DNA of 13,791 bases, from positions 1-13,791 of the forward strand of contig JALVTI010000010.1 in assembly GCA_027035985.1 (NCBI GenBank), in the 5' to 3' direction. Positions 1 to 6,943 of the stretch are shown here, in pieces. Numbering within the stretch: the stretch's first letter is position 1; each line of letters starts with the position of its first letter. Under the pieces are notes generated by a model. The model did no database searches, was not told where the DNA came from, and was given only the letters and a program-made list of their open reading frames with translations. The translations under genes were made by a program, and so were the position numbers. The DNA is from Aquificales bacterium. GTDB taxonomy: Bacteria > Aquificota > Aquificia > Aquificales > QOAS01.

Positions 1-603
1 GTGGGTATGCTCCTCGCCGACCACATCAGGGACTACTCCCTAACCGTTATGTTGCCCCTCGAAAGGGAAACTCAAAAGGAGCTTTACCTCCACTTAAGGG
101 AACTCTTCAAAACTCTGGAAAACCGTGTGTTGGAGGATATGGCTAAAGAGGGTTACACCCGATTGGGTCAGGACCTATTTTTCGAACACTCCTTGGACGT
201 CAGATACAGGGGACAATCCTACGAGGTGAACATCCCGCTCTCGGAAACCCCGGCGGAGGATTTTGAGGAGAAATACCGACACCTTTACGGGTATGTATTG
301 GAAAATCGACCGATGGAGGTGGTTAACATCCGCCTAAAGGCTGTCGGTGTGGGTGAAAAACCCCCCTTTGAGGAGCTTCCCAAAACGGACGGGAAACTTC
401 TCCGACGCGCCGTTATAGGGGAGCAGAAAACTTACTTTGGTGGAAGGCAATACACCATAAAGGTTATAGATAGGGACAGGCTCCTCGCGGGGGATAGGTG
501 GGATTTTCCCTCCATAGTGGTGGAATACTCCTCGACGACGGTTATCCCTCCCGGTTGTTCGGTCGAGGTCGACCGCTACGGGAATTTAATAATAGAGGTG
601 TAA
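1..603 (+). CDS. hyuA: Hydantoinase/5-oxoprolinase family protein, subunit A, C-terminal part (5' end outside window)
   Basis: This is the last 200 residues of an ATP-dependent hydantoinase/oxoprolinase A-type subunit, a family that opens cyclic amides such as 5-oxoproline or hydantoins, usually with a B subunit. Family landmarks visible in order: a GMLLAD-x3-DY block at the first residues, a segment ending RYRGQSYEVNIP (about 68-79), an F-x2-YRHLYGY block followed by VEVVNIRL-like residues (about 91-113), and a C-terminal stretch VEYSSTTVIPPG then DRYGNLIIEV. The frame is open from base 1; the GTG there is almost certainly an internal valine, because the GMLLAD block lies well inside full-length proteins of about 650-700 residues. 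No B subunit follows on this strand, so hyuB must lie upstream or elsewhere. Family is clear; substrate cannot be told. The gene meets the next one tail to tail with a 16 bp gap and no hairpin. Confidence 0.85.
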   Translation: MGMLLADHIRDYSLTVMLPLERETQKELYLHLRELFKTLENRVLEDMAKEGYTRLGQDLFFEHSLDVRYRGQSYEVNIPLSETPAEDFEEKYRHLYGYVLENRPMEVVNIRLKAVGVGEKPPFEELPKTDGKLLRRAVIGEQKTYFGGRQYTIKVIDRDRLLAGDRWDFPSIVVEYSSTTVIPPGCSVEVDRYGNLIIEV

Positions 604-619
604 AAGAAAAAGAAAAAAT

Positions 620-2698
620 TTAACGAACTTTCAAAAAGAGGTAATTGGGAAATTTTTCCTTTGTCCTTTTGAAGTATTTTTTATCCCAATTCCTCAATAT
701 ATACATTTGGTTGAAATTGGTTTTAAACCCTCCTATATCGGTGAGGAACCATGCGTAGGTATCTCTTTTATAGGTATAGACCTTTTCAAGGGCTTCCCCG
801 TAGGGGTAATCTCGATTTTTTTCTATCTCCAACTTTTGGGGCGTCCTGATGGCGAAATACTTAACGGGGATAGCTCTATTTCTACCCAATACGAGTAGGA
901 GGTTCCACGTATCGAATAGGGTGGGTTTACCTCCAATATTACAGATGTAATACCTTACCGATTGTGGAACGCATACCGCTCCGTAGATTGGGTGATGGGT
1001 ACCCTTTAAAGTTTTAAAATTCCAACTTCCAAAGTAGGAAATCCAATAAAACTTTCCTATCAAGTCTTGGGTAAAAACCCAATACACGGGATGGTTTACT
1101 TTCTTTCCCTTTAATAGGGTTCCCTTTACAAACATCTCCTTAATTTGTTGGGCTGTTTTACCCTCTTCGAGGAGCTTTTTTATGCACTTCTTTCCACAAA
1201 TGGTGAGGGTTTTTGTTATGTTGTAAGCTGCTAAGGGACTTGAAGTGGTAAATCCTAGAGCTACAAAGTAGGTTTTGGGGGACAATTGGGAGCCACCATC
1301 ATGGAAGGTAGCCCTGCGGGCGTAGTATTGTATTGCATACCCGTAATCCCACCAGGTATAAATCCACGCATTGGGGGGGGTTTGTTTTCCGAGTTCTATA
1401 AAAGCGTCGGCTAAATCGGAGGTCATAATGGGCTGAGGAATGAACTTAAAACTCAACCTATCGGAAAAGGTAATAGTTCCTATTAATAGGAGACCTAAAA
1501 GGGAGTAAAAGGAAGCTTTAGCCCACTTATCGGGATTGTATCTCCTTTTTACAAAATCCATTAAAAGGTCGAACAAAAAGCCGAAACCTATACCCAAAAC
1601 AGGGACTAAAAACATCGCAAAGCGGGATGCCCCTTTAAATGCCAAAAGACCTATAAGGAAGGTGGGCAATAACAATAAAAAGAACCTAAACCGGAAAAAA
1701 ATAAATAGAGCAACCCCTATAAGGGAAAGAATTAACAATGTTTCATTTCCCACTGTGAGTTTTGCCAATCTCGAGAAATCCAATTTTTGTAACTCGGAAA
1801 TCGAAACTTGGACATTTGGAAAGTTTCCGTATAGAGGTTTATTGAAGTGAATTACGTAAACCCATAATTGTTTTACTAAGCTAAAGACTCCAAATAATAG
1901 GATTACAGGATTAAAAGCCAACGTTAAGAGGAGCAAATCTTTTGATATTTTCCCTTTGAGGGAATCCTTTAAAGATTTCCCTTCCTTACGACCTTTGAAA
2001 AACCATTCCTTCAAGAGGGGATAGCTTAAAAACAGAATAGAAAATAACCAAAGAAGGAGATTTAAATCGGGATGCAAGTATCCCCAATAAAAGGTTAGTG
2101 AGAAAACTGCCACCAGTAGTAGGTACAGATATTTTTGCCGCCTATTTGGGGCTAAATACACCAATAAGACCGCGAGGGGTATGGAAAAAAAGGAGAATAA
2201 GACGATGCTATCGGTATCCAAGCGGTTTATAGAGGTTCTAACAACGTATATAAGGGAGAGTGAGGCGGCCAAAGCTCCACCCAAAGCCGCCAAAGGGGCG
2301 TCAATCTTTAATAGAAAAATCGTGATAGGAATGGCAATCAAAACGGCAAAGATTGGAATAAACCAAAATGCTAAGTTCTCAACCGGTTTCCCCGTTAGGG
2401 CGCTTAACTTTGCAAAAATCCACGAATATAGGGGTATAACGTCGGGATAATCGGCGTAATCGGGAACGAATCGTAATTTATCTATACCTCCCGGATGAAA
2501 AACACCCAGGTTGTAATCGTCTGCCAAGCGGGCAAAATAGTAGGCGTCGTAAGCGGTAAAAATAGGTCTACCCTTGATATAAAACTCCTCTTTGTGGGAT
2601 TCCCAGAATGGAACCGCTTGATATCTCGCCCATAATCCGAGAATAATAGGAACGGCAATTAATATTAAAGGGATGGATATTCTCCGAATAAAAAACAT
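620..2698 (-). CDS. pglB: STT3/PglB-type oligosaccharyltransferase
   Basis: Predicted single-subunit oligosaccharyltransferase that moves a glycan from a lipid carrier to asparagine of secreted proteins on the outer face of the inner membrane. The 692-residue protein has a hydrophobic N-terminal two thirds with many membrane helices and a C-terminal periplasmic domain starting near 420. Motifs: D51 in a loop after helix 1, the D161-T-D163 acidic motif after RTSINRL, an S-E302 motif resembling the TIxE/SVSE loop, R359 in GASRF, and the signature WWDYG at 449-453 followed by an HDGG. The C-terminal end (NQMYILRNWDKKYF, 663-676) resembles the end of Campylobacter PglB. Four cysteines (501, 505, 576, 586) sit in the soluble domain and could form disulfides. 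ATG at 2698 is the only canonical start before the first helix; no Shine-Dalgarno sequence precedes it. No glycosyltransferase or flippase genes accompany it here. Family confident, PglB orthology inferred. Confidence 0.87.
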   Translation of the reverse strand: MFFIRRISIPLILIAVPIILGLWARYQAVPFWESHKEEFYIKGRPIFTAYDAYYFARLADDYNLGVFHPGGIDKLRFVPDYADYPDVIPLYSWIFAKLSALTGKPVENLAFWFIPIFAVLIAIPITIFLLKIDAPLAALGGALAASLSLIYVVRTSINRLDTDSIVLFSFFSIPLAVLLVYLAPNRRQKYLYLLLVAVFSLTFYWGYLHPDLNLLLWLFSILFLSYPLLKEWFFKGRKEGKSLKDSLKGKISKDLLLLTLAFNPVILLFGVFSLVKQLWVYVIHFNKPLYGNFPNVQVSISELQKLDFSRLAKLTVGNETLLILSLIGVALFIFFRFRFFLLLLPTFLIGLLAFKGASRFAMFLVPVLGIGFGFLFDLLMDFVKRRYNPDKWAKASFYSLLGLLLIGTITFSDRLSFKFIPQPIMTSDLADAFIELGKQTPPNAWIYTWWDYGYAIQYYARRATFHDGGSQLSPKTYFVALGFTTSSPLAAYNITKTLTICGKKCIKKLLEEGKTAQQIKEMFVKGTLLKGKKVNHPVYWVFTQDLIGKFYWISYFGSWNFKTLKGTHHPIYGAVCVPQSVRYYICNIGGKPTLFDTWNLLLVLGRNRAIPVKYFAIRTPQKLEIEKNRDYPYGEALEKVYTYKRDTYAWFLTDIGGFKTNFNQMYILRNWDKKYFKRTKEKFPNYLFLKVR

Positions 2699-3908
2699 AA
2701 AGTATAAATATTACGTTATACAAGAAGTATTTAAGGCTGTAGCATTGATAGGTTTCTTTTTTTGGGGACTGCACTACATTGCTAAAACTTTTGATATTCC
2801 CGTTTTTCCAAAAAGTATTGTTGAGTTGCTCCTGCTTTACACTTTGAGCGGTTTTTTATTTCTATCTTGGTTTTTGGGTGAAAGAAAAAAATCCCTTCTT
2901 GTAACCGCCTATTTGGTTACTTTCCAAATAGTGGGTTTGGCTTTTGTTTTTAAAGACCCTTTCGTGGTTCCGCGGATTTTGATACCCGTTTTGCTCACCT
3001 ATTTGAGTTTGTTCTTGTTTCAATCACCGGAAGAGTTTTTGAAACTTATGGAAAGACAAAAAGTGGAAGCCTTAGAAAAGGATTTAAACCTATTAAGGGA
3101 GCGTTTGGACTTTTACCGAAAACAACTTCAGGAGGTGGAAGAAAACTATAGAAAACTTTTAGAGGAAAAAGAAAGGTTAGAAGAACTATATAATAGCGAA
3201 CATTCCGCCGAATTGGAGGAGCTTTTAAACGAAAAGGAGCGAACTTTAAAAGAGGCAAAGAAAAAAATAAAGGACTTAAATCAAAAAATTGAACAATTGA
3301 AGGAAAACAATCGCGAACTTTGGAAGCTTTTAGAGGAATCTATGGAGGAAGAAGGGTCATCAAAAGGTAGAGACGAACTCCGCCGTTTGCGGAGGGAAAG
3401 GAAAAAACTCCTAAAAAGGATTAGGGAACTTGAAGAACTTTTAAAGGATGTAAAGATGGCAAACGAACTCTTAACATTGGAAAATGAAGAATTAAAGAAA
3501 CACGTTAAAGAGTTGGAAAAAAAGGTGGAGGAACTCGGTGAGTCCTTAAATCGAAAAAAGGCGGAGTTGGAAAGATTTGTAGACCTGTACGAAAGAGATT
3601 TAGGCTCTTACATAAGTCTTTTGTTGGAAAAAGTTTATTTAACCCCTTCCGCTTTAGCGGATTTTGCTTCGCTTTCCCCTAAGGTTAGGAAGAGTTTTGT
3701 TAAGTACCTCAAAAAGTTGGAGAGGTTGAATCCTTCCGAGGTAAGGTTTGAAAGTTTGGAAACTTCAAAGGGAAATGTTTTTAAAGACCGCTTTTCGGGC
3801 GGGAGGGTTTATTTAACCCTAAAGGATGAAAAATTTATAATAGAGGGTATCCTCGAAGGGGAAGATTCGAAGAAAAAAGATCGCTTTATCAGGGAGAGAT
3901 TTGCTTAA
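2673..3908 (+). CDS. Membrane-anchored coiled-coil protein of unknown function, possible RelE/ParE-like C-terminal domain
   Basis: I do not recognise this gene. The 411-residue product has four hydrophobic segments (about 22-38, 48-68, 74-94, 101-116), then a long, strongly charged heptad-type coiled coil (about 119-303, rich in Glu, Lys, Leu and Arg), then a globular end (about 310-411). That end reads as two helices (SPKVRKSFVKYLKKL, 335-349) followed by strand-like pieces GGRVYLTL and EKFIIEGIL and a last helix, an order that recalls RelE/ParE-type toxin folds; this is only a fold impression. Start is uncertain. ATG at 2673 gives a complete first helix but overlaps the divergent pglB start by 26 bp. 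TTG at 2745, with AAGG 8 bases upstream at 2733-2736, avoids the overlap but trims the helix. The last 20 bp overlap the convergent M23 peptidase gene. Base composition is AT-rich like both neighbours. Confidence 0.72.
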   Translation: MDILRIKNIKYKYYVIQEVFKAVALIGFFFWGLHYIAKTFDIPVFPKSIVELLLLYTLSGFLFLSWFLGERKKSLLVTAYLVTFQIVGLAFVFKDPFVVPRILIPVLLTYLSLFLFQSPEEFLKLMERQKVEALEKDLNLLRERLDFYRKQLQEVEENYRKLLEEKERLEELYNSEHSAELEELLNEKERTLKEAKKKIKDLNQKIEQLKENNRELWKLLEESMEEEGSSKGRDELRRLRRERKKLLKRIRELEELLKDVKMANELLTLENEELKKHVKELEKKVEELGESLNRKKAELERFVDLYERDLGSYISLLLEKVYLTPSALADFASLSPKVRKSFVKYLKKLERLNPSEVRFESLETSKGNVFKDRFSGGRVYLTLKDEKFIIEGILEGEDSKKKDRFIRERFA

Positions 3909-5169
3909 GAAGGGGTTTGTAAAAGTAATAATTGAGATAGTGTCCGTCAAAGAAGAATAAAGGATTTGCCGCGTAGCCCCAAATTAAAACACCAAAATGA
4001 AGGTGATCCCCCAAAGCTAAGCCCGTTGTATCGGTATGACCGATAACTTGTCCCTTTTTAACCTCTTCGCCCACCTTAACGGTAAAGTCGTTTAAGTGAC
4101 CGTATAGGGTAAACACACCGTATCCGTGGTCAATAATAATGGTATTTCCGTAAACAGTAATTCTCCCGGTAAACACGACCCTCCCGCTATTTGCCGCAAC
4201 AACGGGGGCGTGGCGGTACTTTGCGAGGTCTATCCCTTTGTGAACGGATTCTCCAATTAGTTTGCCGTTGTAGTAGTAATAGCGGTGGTCGCCGTAATAC
4301 GCCGTTGGTTCACTGCCGGGGAGTTGCAAAAATCTGCCTTTTGCGTAAAGTCGATTTTCGGATTGTTTGCAGATTTCCACCAATTTTTTGTCGGCTTCTT
4401 GTCTAAATTTGGTGTTAATTTTTTGGAATTTTTCCAAAAGATTGTCTGGTGTGGGAAAGAATTTTAAAACAATTCTTTCAAGAGTTTCTTTATCGAAATA
4501 AATTTTTCTTTGATGGAATTTTTTCAGTTTTATTTGTATCGGAAGAAATCTTTCGGCAATATTACCTGCTTTATCTATGGCAATTACATAGTAATTCTGA
4601 GGTTTTTTAAGCAGAAATAAAGGTGCTGTTATAATCGTTTTATAAATATTCCCCTTAAAAGGGAGTAAATAAAACTTAGCCTTTCCGAGTTGAACATATA
4701 CCTTATCCACATCGGGAGAAGTTTTAACGGCAACCACTCCGGGTTCTCCGATGATTAATCTTCTCGGTTTTTCAACAATATCTATGGATGGGGGAGTTGT
4801 ATCTATAACTATTTCCTTTTTAAGGATTATTTCTTTATGAAAGGGGAAAATCAGTTCGGCTATTAATTCCGCCTTTCCATCTTTGAAACCCGCCTCTTTG
4901 GTTTTTATAACCTCTTCTATTTCCCTATTTTGTAAATCGCCTTCGTAGAGGGTTAGAGTTTTGTTATCCTGTTGAATAAAAACTTTTATCTTTGTAAAAG
5001 GTGTTGCCTTATTGGTTTCTATGGAAAGTTTTATCGTCTCCTTAGCCGCAAGGATATCCGCCGAAGGTGGAACTTTCACATCAACTTCTAAGTTTCCGTA
5101 AAGAAACCATATACCGCCTAAAACTATGAGGAGGGCTCCTATAAAGGAGGATATCAATACCTTGCGCAT
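3889..5169 (-). CDS. M23 (LytM-type) zinc metallopeptidase, membrane anchored
   Basis: Predicted peptidoglycan endopeptidase or LytM-domain regulator facing the periplasm. Of 426 residues, 7-24 form one N-terminal hydrophobic anchor after a short basic MRK. About 30-220 is beta-rich and Ig-like, with a DTTPPSIDI linker typical of such repeats. The peptidase domain fills about 300-410. All five catalytic positions of the LytM type are present: HKGID gives H310 and D314, YGHL gives H358, and GDHLHFG gives H389 and H391, so the enzyme is probably active rather than a degenerate EnvC/NlpD-like activator. ATG at 5169 is followed directly by the anchor; no clear Shine-Dalgarno sequence is upstream. 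The gene diverges from the DksA-like gene across 28 bp, so their promoters must overlap, and its 3' end runs 20 bp into the end of the coiled-coil gene. Whether it cleaves cross-links during division or growth cannot be read from the sequence. Confidence 0.9.
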   Translation of the reverse strand: MRKVLISSFIGALLIVLGGIWFLYGNLEVDVKVPPSADILAAKETIKLSIETNKATPFTKIKVFIQQDNKTLTLYEGDLQNREIEEVIKTKEAGFKDGKAELIAELIFPFHKEIILKKEIVIDTTPPSIDIVEKPRRLIIGEPGVVAVKTSPDVDKVYVQLGKAKFYLLPFKGNIYKTIITAPLFLLKKPQNYYVIAIDKAGNIAERFLPIQIKLKKFHQRKIYFDKETLERIVLKFFPTPDNLLEKFQKINTKFRQEADKKLVEICKQSENRLYAKGRFLQLPGSEPTAYYGDHRYYYYNGKLIGESVHKGIDLAKYRHAPVVAANSGRVVFTGRITVYGNTIIIDHGYGVFTLYGHLNDFTVKVGEEVKKGQVIGHTDTTGLALGDHLHFGVLIWGYAANPLFFFDGHYLNYYFYKPLLKQISP

Positions 5170-5200
5170 TTTTTACCAATTTAATGATAATGAAAATATG
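5162..5200 (+). promoter_or_regulatory. Candidate leaderless promoter of the DksA-like gene
   Basis: GATAAT at 5186-5191 differs from the TATAAT consensus only at its first base and ends six bases before the ATG at 5198, so a transcript starting seven bases downstream would begin at the start codon. A weak -35 match, TTGCGC at 5162-5167, lies 18 bp upstream and overlaps the start codon of the divergent peptidase gene. No Shine-Dalgarno sequence is present. On the other strand TATCAT (the complement of 5184-5189) could serve the peptidase gene. Confidence 0.5.
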
Positions 5201-5563
5201 GATTACCTCACCCCTGAACAGATAGAGGAGTTGAAAAATTTGCTACTCCAACGCAGGGAGGAAGTTATTCAAAGAATTCAACACTTTGTGGAAGGTGATA
5301 CCTTAAAGGTTTCCTCCGATGTAGGGGATGAGGTCGATATAGCCGACCTCGAAATGGAGAGGGAAAAACTTCTCCGACTGAGGGAGAGGGAGACCCGATA
5401 CCTCCGTAAGGTGGAATACGCCTTGAGGAAAATCGAAGAGGGAACTTACGGAATATGCGAAAGCTGCGGCGAACCTATAGGTTACGAGCGTCTAAAGGCG
5501 CGTCCGGTGGCGATTTACTGCATAAGGTGTAAGGAGATGTTGGAAGCGCAGGAGGAGGATTAA
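5198..5563 (+). CDS. dksA: DksA/TraR-family C4 zinc-finger protein (short form)
   Basis: Predicted RNA-polymerase secondary-channel binding regulator, the family that works with ppGpp to adjust rRNA and amino-acid promoters. With the ATG at 5198 it has 121 residues, shorter than E. coli DksA (151) but much longer than TraR. An N-terminal helix (TPEQIEELKNLLLQRREEV) leads to the coiled-coil tip, where DEVDIA at 44-49 matches the D-x2-D-x-A acidic tip needed for activity in DksA. The zinc site is intact: C87-x2-C90 and C108-x2-C111. The reading frame is open further upstream (to 5126), but that start would lie inside the divergent peptidase gene and lacks family similarity. No ribosome-binding site precedes the ATG, and the promoter geometry suggests a leaderless message. 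The stop overlaps the convergent DUF523 stop by 4 bp. Whether it is true DksA or a paralogue is open. Confidence 0.87.
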   Translation: MDYLTPEQIEELKNLLLQRREEVIQRIQHFVEGDTLKVSSDVGDEVDIADLEMEREKLLRLRERETRYLRKVEYALRKIEEGTYGICESCGEPIGYERLKARPVAIYCIRCKEMLEAQEED

Positions 5564-5934
5564 AACCACTCTATATCTACCCCCTCCCTTTGGAGGAGCT
5601 CCGCCGTTATTCCGCTTTCGCCGCAGGAGGGACTTTTCGACTTTAGAAAGGCTTTTTTGATACCGAAACGCTTAGCCTTTTGGAGGGCTTTAACGGCTCC
5701 AACACGGAAAAAGGGGGTTACATCCCTACGGGTAAAGTTGGTTATTACCCTATCGCCCTCGCGGGTTGCCGACTCGCGGGGGGTGGGCAGCCCGCCCTCC
5801 ACCTCGGGGCAAACGGGGATTATCTCCTTATCCTTTAGCATTTGGATGAGCTTTTCGTTCTTTTTATTCCTCCCATCGTAGCGGCAGTTAACGCCCAGCA
5901 GGCAGGCGCTCACCAAAACTTTTTCTCCCGCCAT
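5560..5934 (-). CDS. DUF523 family protein
   Basis: Small cytoplasmic protein of 124 residues belonging to the widespread DUF523 family, whose biochemical function is not established. The family blocks are all present: SACLLG-x2-CRYDG at 9-21, VCPEVEGGLPTPR at 41-53, and an LKSKSPSCG block at 97-105 followed by TAELLQREG near the end. The four conserved cysteines (C11, C17, C42, C104) could bind a metal or an iron-sulfur cluster, but that is inference. It is slightly shorter than many members, ending soon after the last block, with no sign of truncation. ATG at 5934 has no Shine-Dalgarno sequence; the gene diverges from moaA over only 23 bp and converges with the DksA-like gene with a 4 bp overlap of stops. 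Confidence 0.88.
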   Translation of the reverse strand: MAGEKVLVSACLLGVNCRYDGRNKKNEKLIQMLKDKEIIPVCPEVEGGLPTPRESATREGDRVITNFTRRDVTPFFRVGAVKALQKAKRFGIKKAFLKSKSPSCGESGITAELLQREGVDIEWF

Positions 5935-5960
5935 TTCAATAAGGCTATACTAAAAATATG
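5935..5960. promoter_or_regulatory. Compact bidirectional promoter between the DUF523 gene and moaA
   Basis: Only 23 bp separate the two start codons. On the plus strand TATACT at 5946-5951 (one mismatch to TATAAT) ends six bases before the moaA ATG, the same geometry as at the DksA-like gene, which predicts an mRNA that begins at the start codon. On the minus strand the overlapping TAGTAT (complement of 5947-5952) could serve the DUF523 gene with a leader of about five bases. No good -35 element or ribosome-binding site is visible for either gene. Confidence 0.5.
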
Positions 5961-6932
5961 TCAAAACTGACATATTTACCCCCCGTAAGGGGGATTGGAT
6001 ACCTCCGCATATCGCTCACCGACGCCTGTAACTTCAAATGCCGTTACTGCAGGGAATACGGCCAGACCTCTCCGTCGCCGGGGCTCTCAAAGGAAGAGAT
6101 AAATCTCCTCGTAAAGGTCTTTTCCGAATACGGACTCCAAACGGTGAGGTTTACGGGAGGGGAACCCTTGCTGAGGAACGATATAGTCGATATCGTAGCC
6201 TCCGTTAAGGGTTATGTGGAAGATGTTTCTCTCACCACCAACGGGTTTTTTCTGAAGAAATTCGCGAAACCTTTAAAGGAAGCCGGTTTAAAGAGGCTTA
6301 ACGTTTCCCTCGACAGTTTGAACCCCGAAAAGTTTCGCTACCTTACAGGGGGAGGGGATTTGTCCAAAGTCCTCGAAGGGTTGGAGGAGGCTAAAAGACA
6401 CTTTGGGGGGATAAAGATAAATACGGTCGCCATTAAGGGGTTTACCGAAGATGAGATAGACGACCTATTGATGTTTTGCGCCGATAACGGGTTCCACCTG
6501 AGGTTTATTGAGCTCATGCCGGTTGGGAATTTGCCCTTTTTTGGGAAAGATAGGTTTCTCCCCCTCGATTGGGTTTTCAACTATATAACAGACCGCTACG
6601 GGGAACTAATTCCGCTCGACAGAACCGGAAGCGGTGCCTCAAAGGATTACCTCCTACCCTCTTTGGGGATAAAGGTCGGATTTATAAAGTCGGTAACCGA
6701 ACCCTTCTGCGAGGGATGCGAAAAATTCAGGGTTACCGCCGATGGAAAATTGCACTTCTGTTTGAGAACCGATAGGGAATTTGACCTAAAACCTTACCTC
6801 CGTTCGGAGGAGAAGTTAAGGGAGATTATTCCCACCCTTTTGAGATTGAAAGCCGAGAACAACGCCTTTATAGAGGCAAATGGTTTCGGTTGGTTTGCCA
6901 ACAAGAGGACGATGGTAAAGATAGGGGGATAA
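5958..6932 (+). CDS. moaA: GTP 3',8-cyclase MoaA (molybdenum cofactor synthesis)
   Basis: Radical SAM enzyme that converts GTP to 3',8-cyclo-7,8-dihydro-GTP, the first step of molybdopterin synthesis in the cytoplasm, together with MoaC. The 324-residue protein has the SAM-cluster motif C24-x3-C28-x2-C31, the GGEP motif at 67-70, the NVSLDSL segment around 105-111, and the MoaA-specific second cluster C251-x2-C254-x13-C268 that binds GTP. The C-terminal Gly323-Gly324 needed for radical chemistry is present, which separates it from other radical SAM proteins. ATG at 5958 is followed by the usual short lead to the first cysteines; no Shine-Dalgarno sequence is present. No other moa or moe genes are in the window. 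The gene converges with amt, leaving 11 bp and no recognisable terminator. Confidence 0.95.
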   Translation: MSKLTYLPPVRGIGYLRISLTDACNFKCRYCREYGQTSPSPGLSKEEINLLVKVFSEYGLQTVRFTGGEPLLRNDIVDIVASVKGYVEDVSLTTNGFFLKKFAKPLKEAGLKRLNVSLDSLNPEKFRYLTGGGDLSKVLEGLEEAKRHFGGIKINTVAIKGFTEDEIDDLLMFCADNGFHLRFIELMPVGNLPFFGKDRFLPLDWVFNYITDRYGELIPLDRTGSGASKDYLLPSLGIKVGFIKSVTEPFCEGCEKFRVTADGKLHFCLRTDREFDLKPYLRSEEKLREIIPTLLRLKAENNAFIEANGFGWFANKRTMVKIGG

Positions 6933-6943
6933 AAGGAAAAACC

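Noticed and set aside
1..3. GTG at base 1 as the true start of the first gene
   Set aside because: The family block GMLLAD lies well inside full-length hydantoinase A subunits, so the gene must continue upstream of the window.
5126..5197. Upstream start giving the DksA-like protein 24 extra residues
   Set aside because: The extra residues lie inside the divergent M23 peptidase gene, have no family similarity, and would place translation start upstream of the best promoter.
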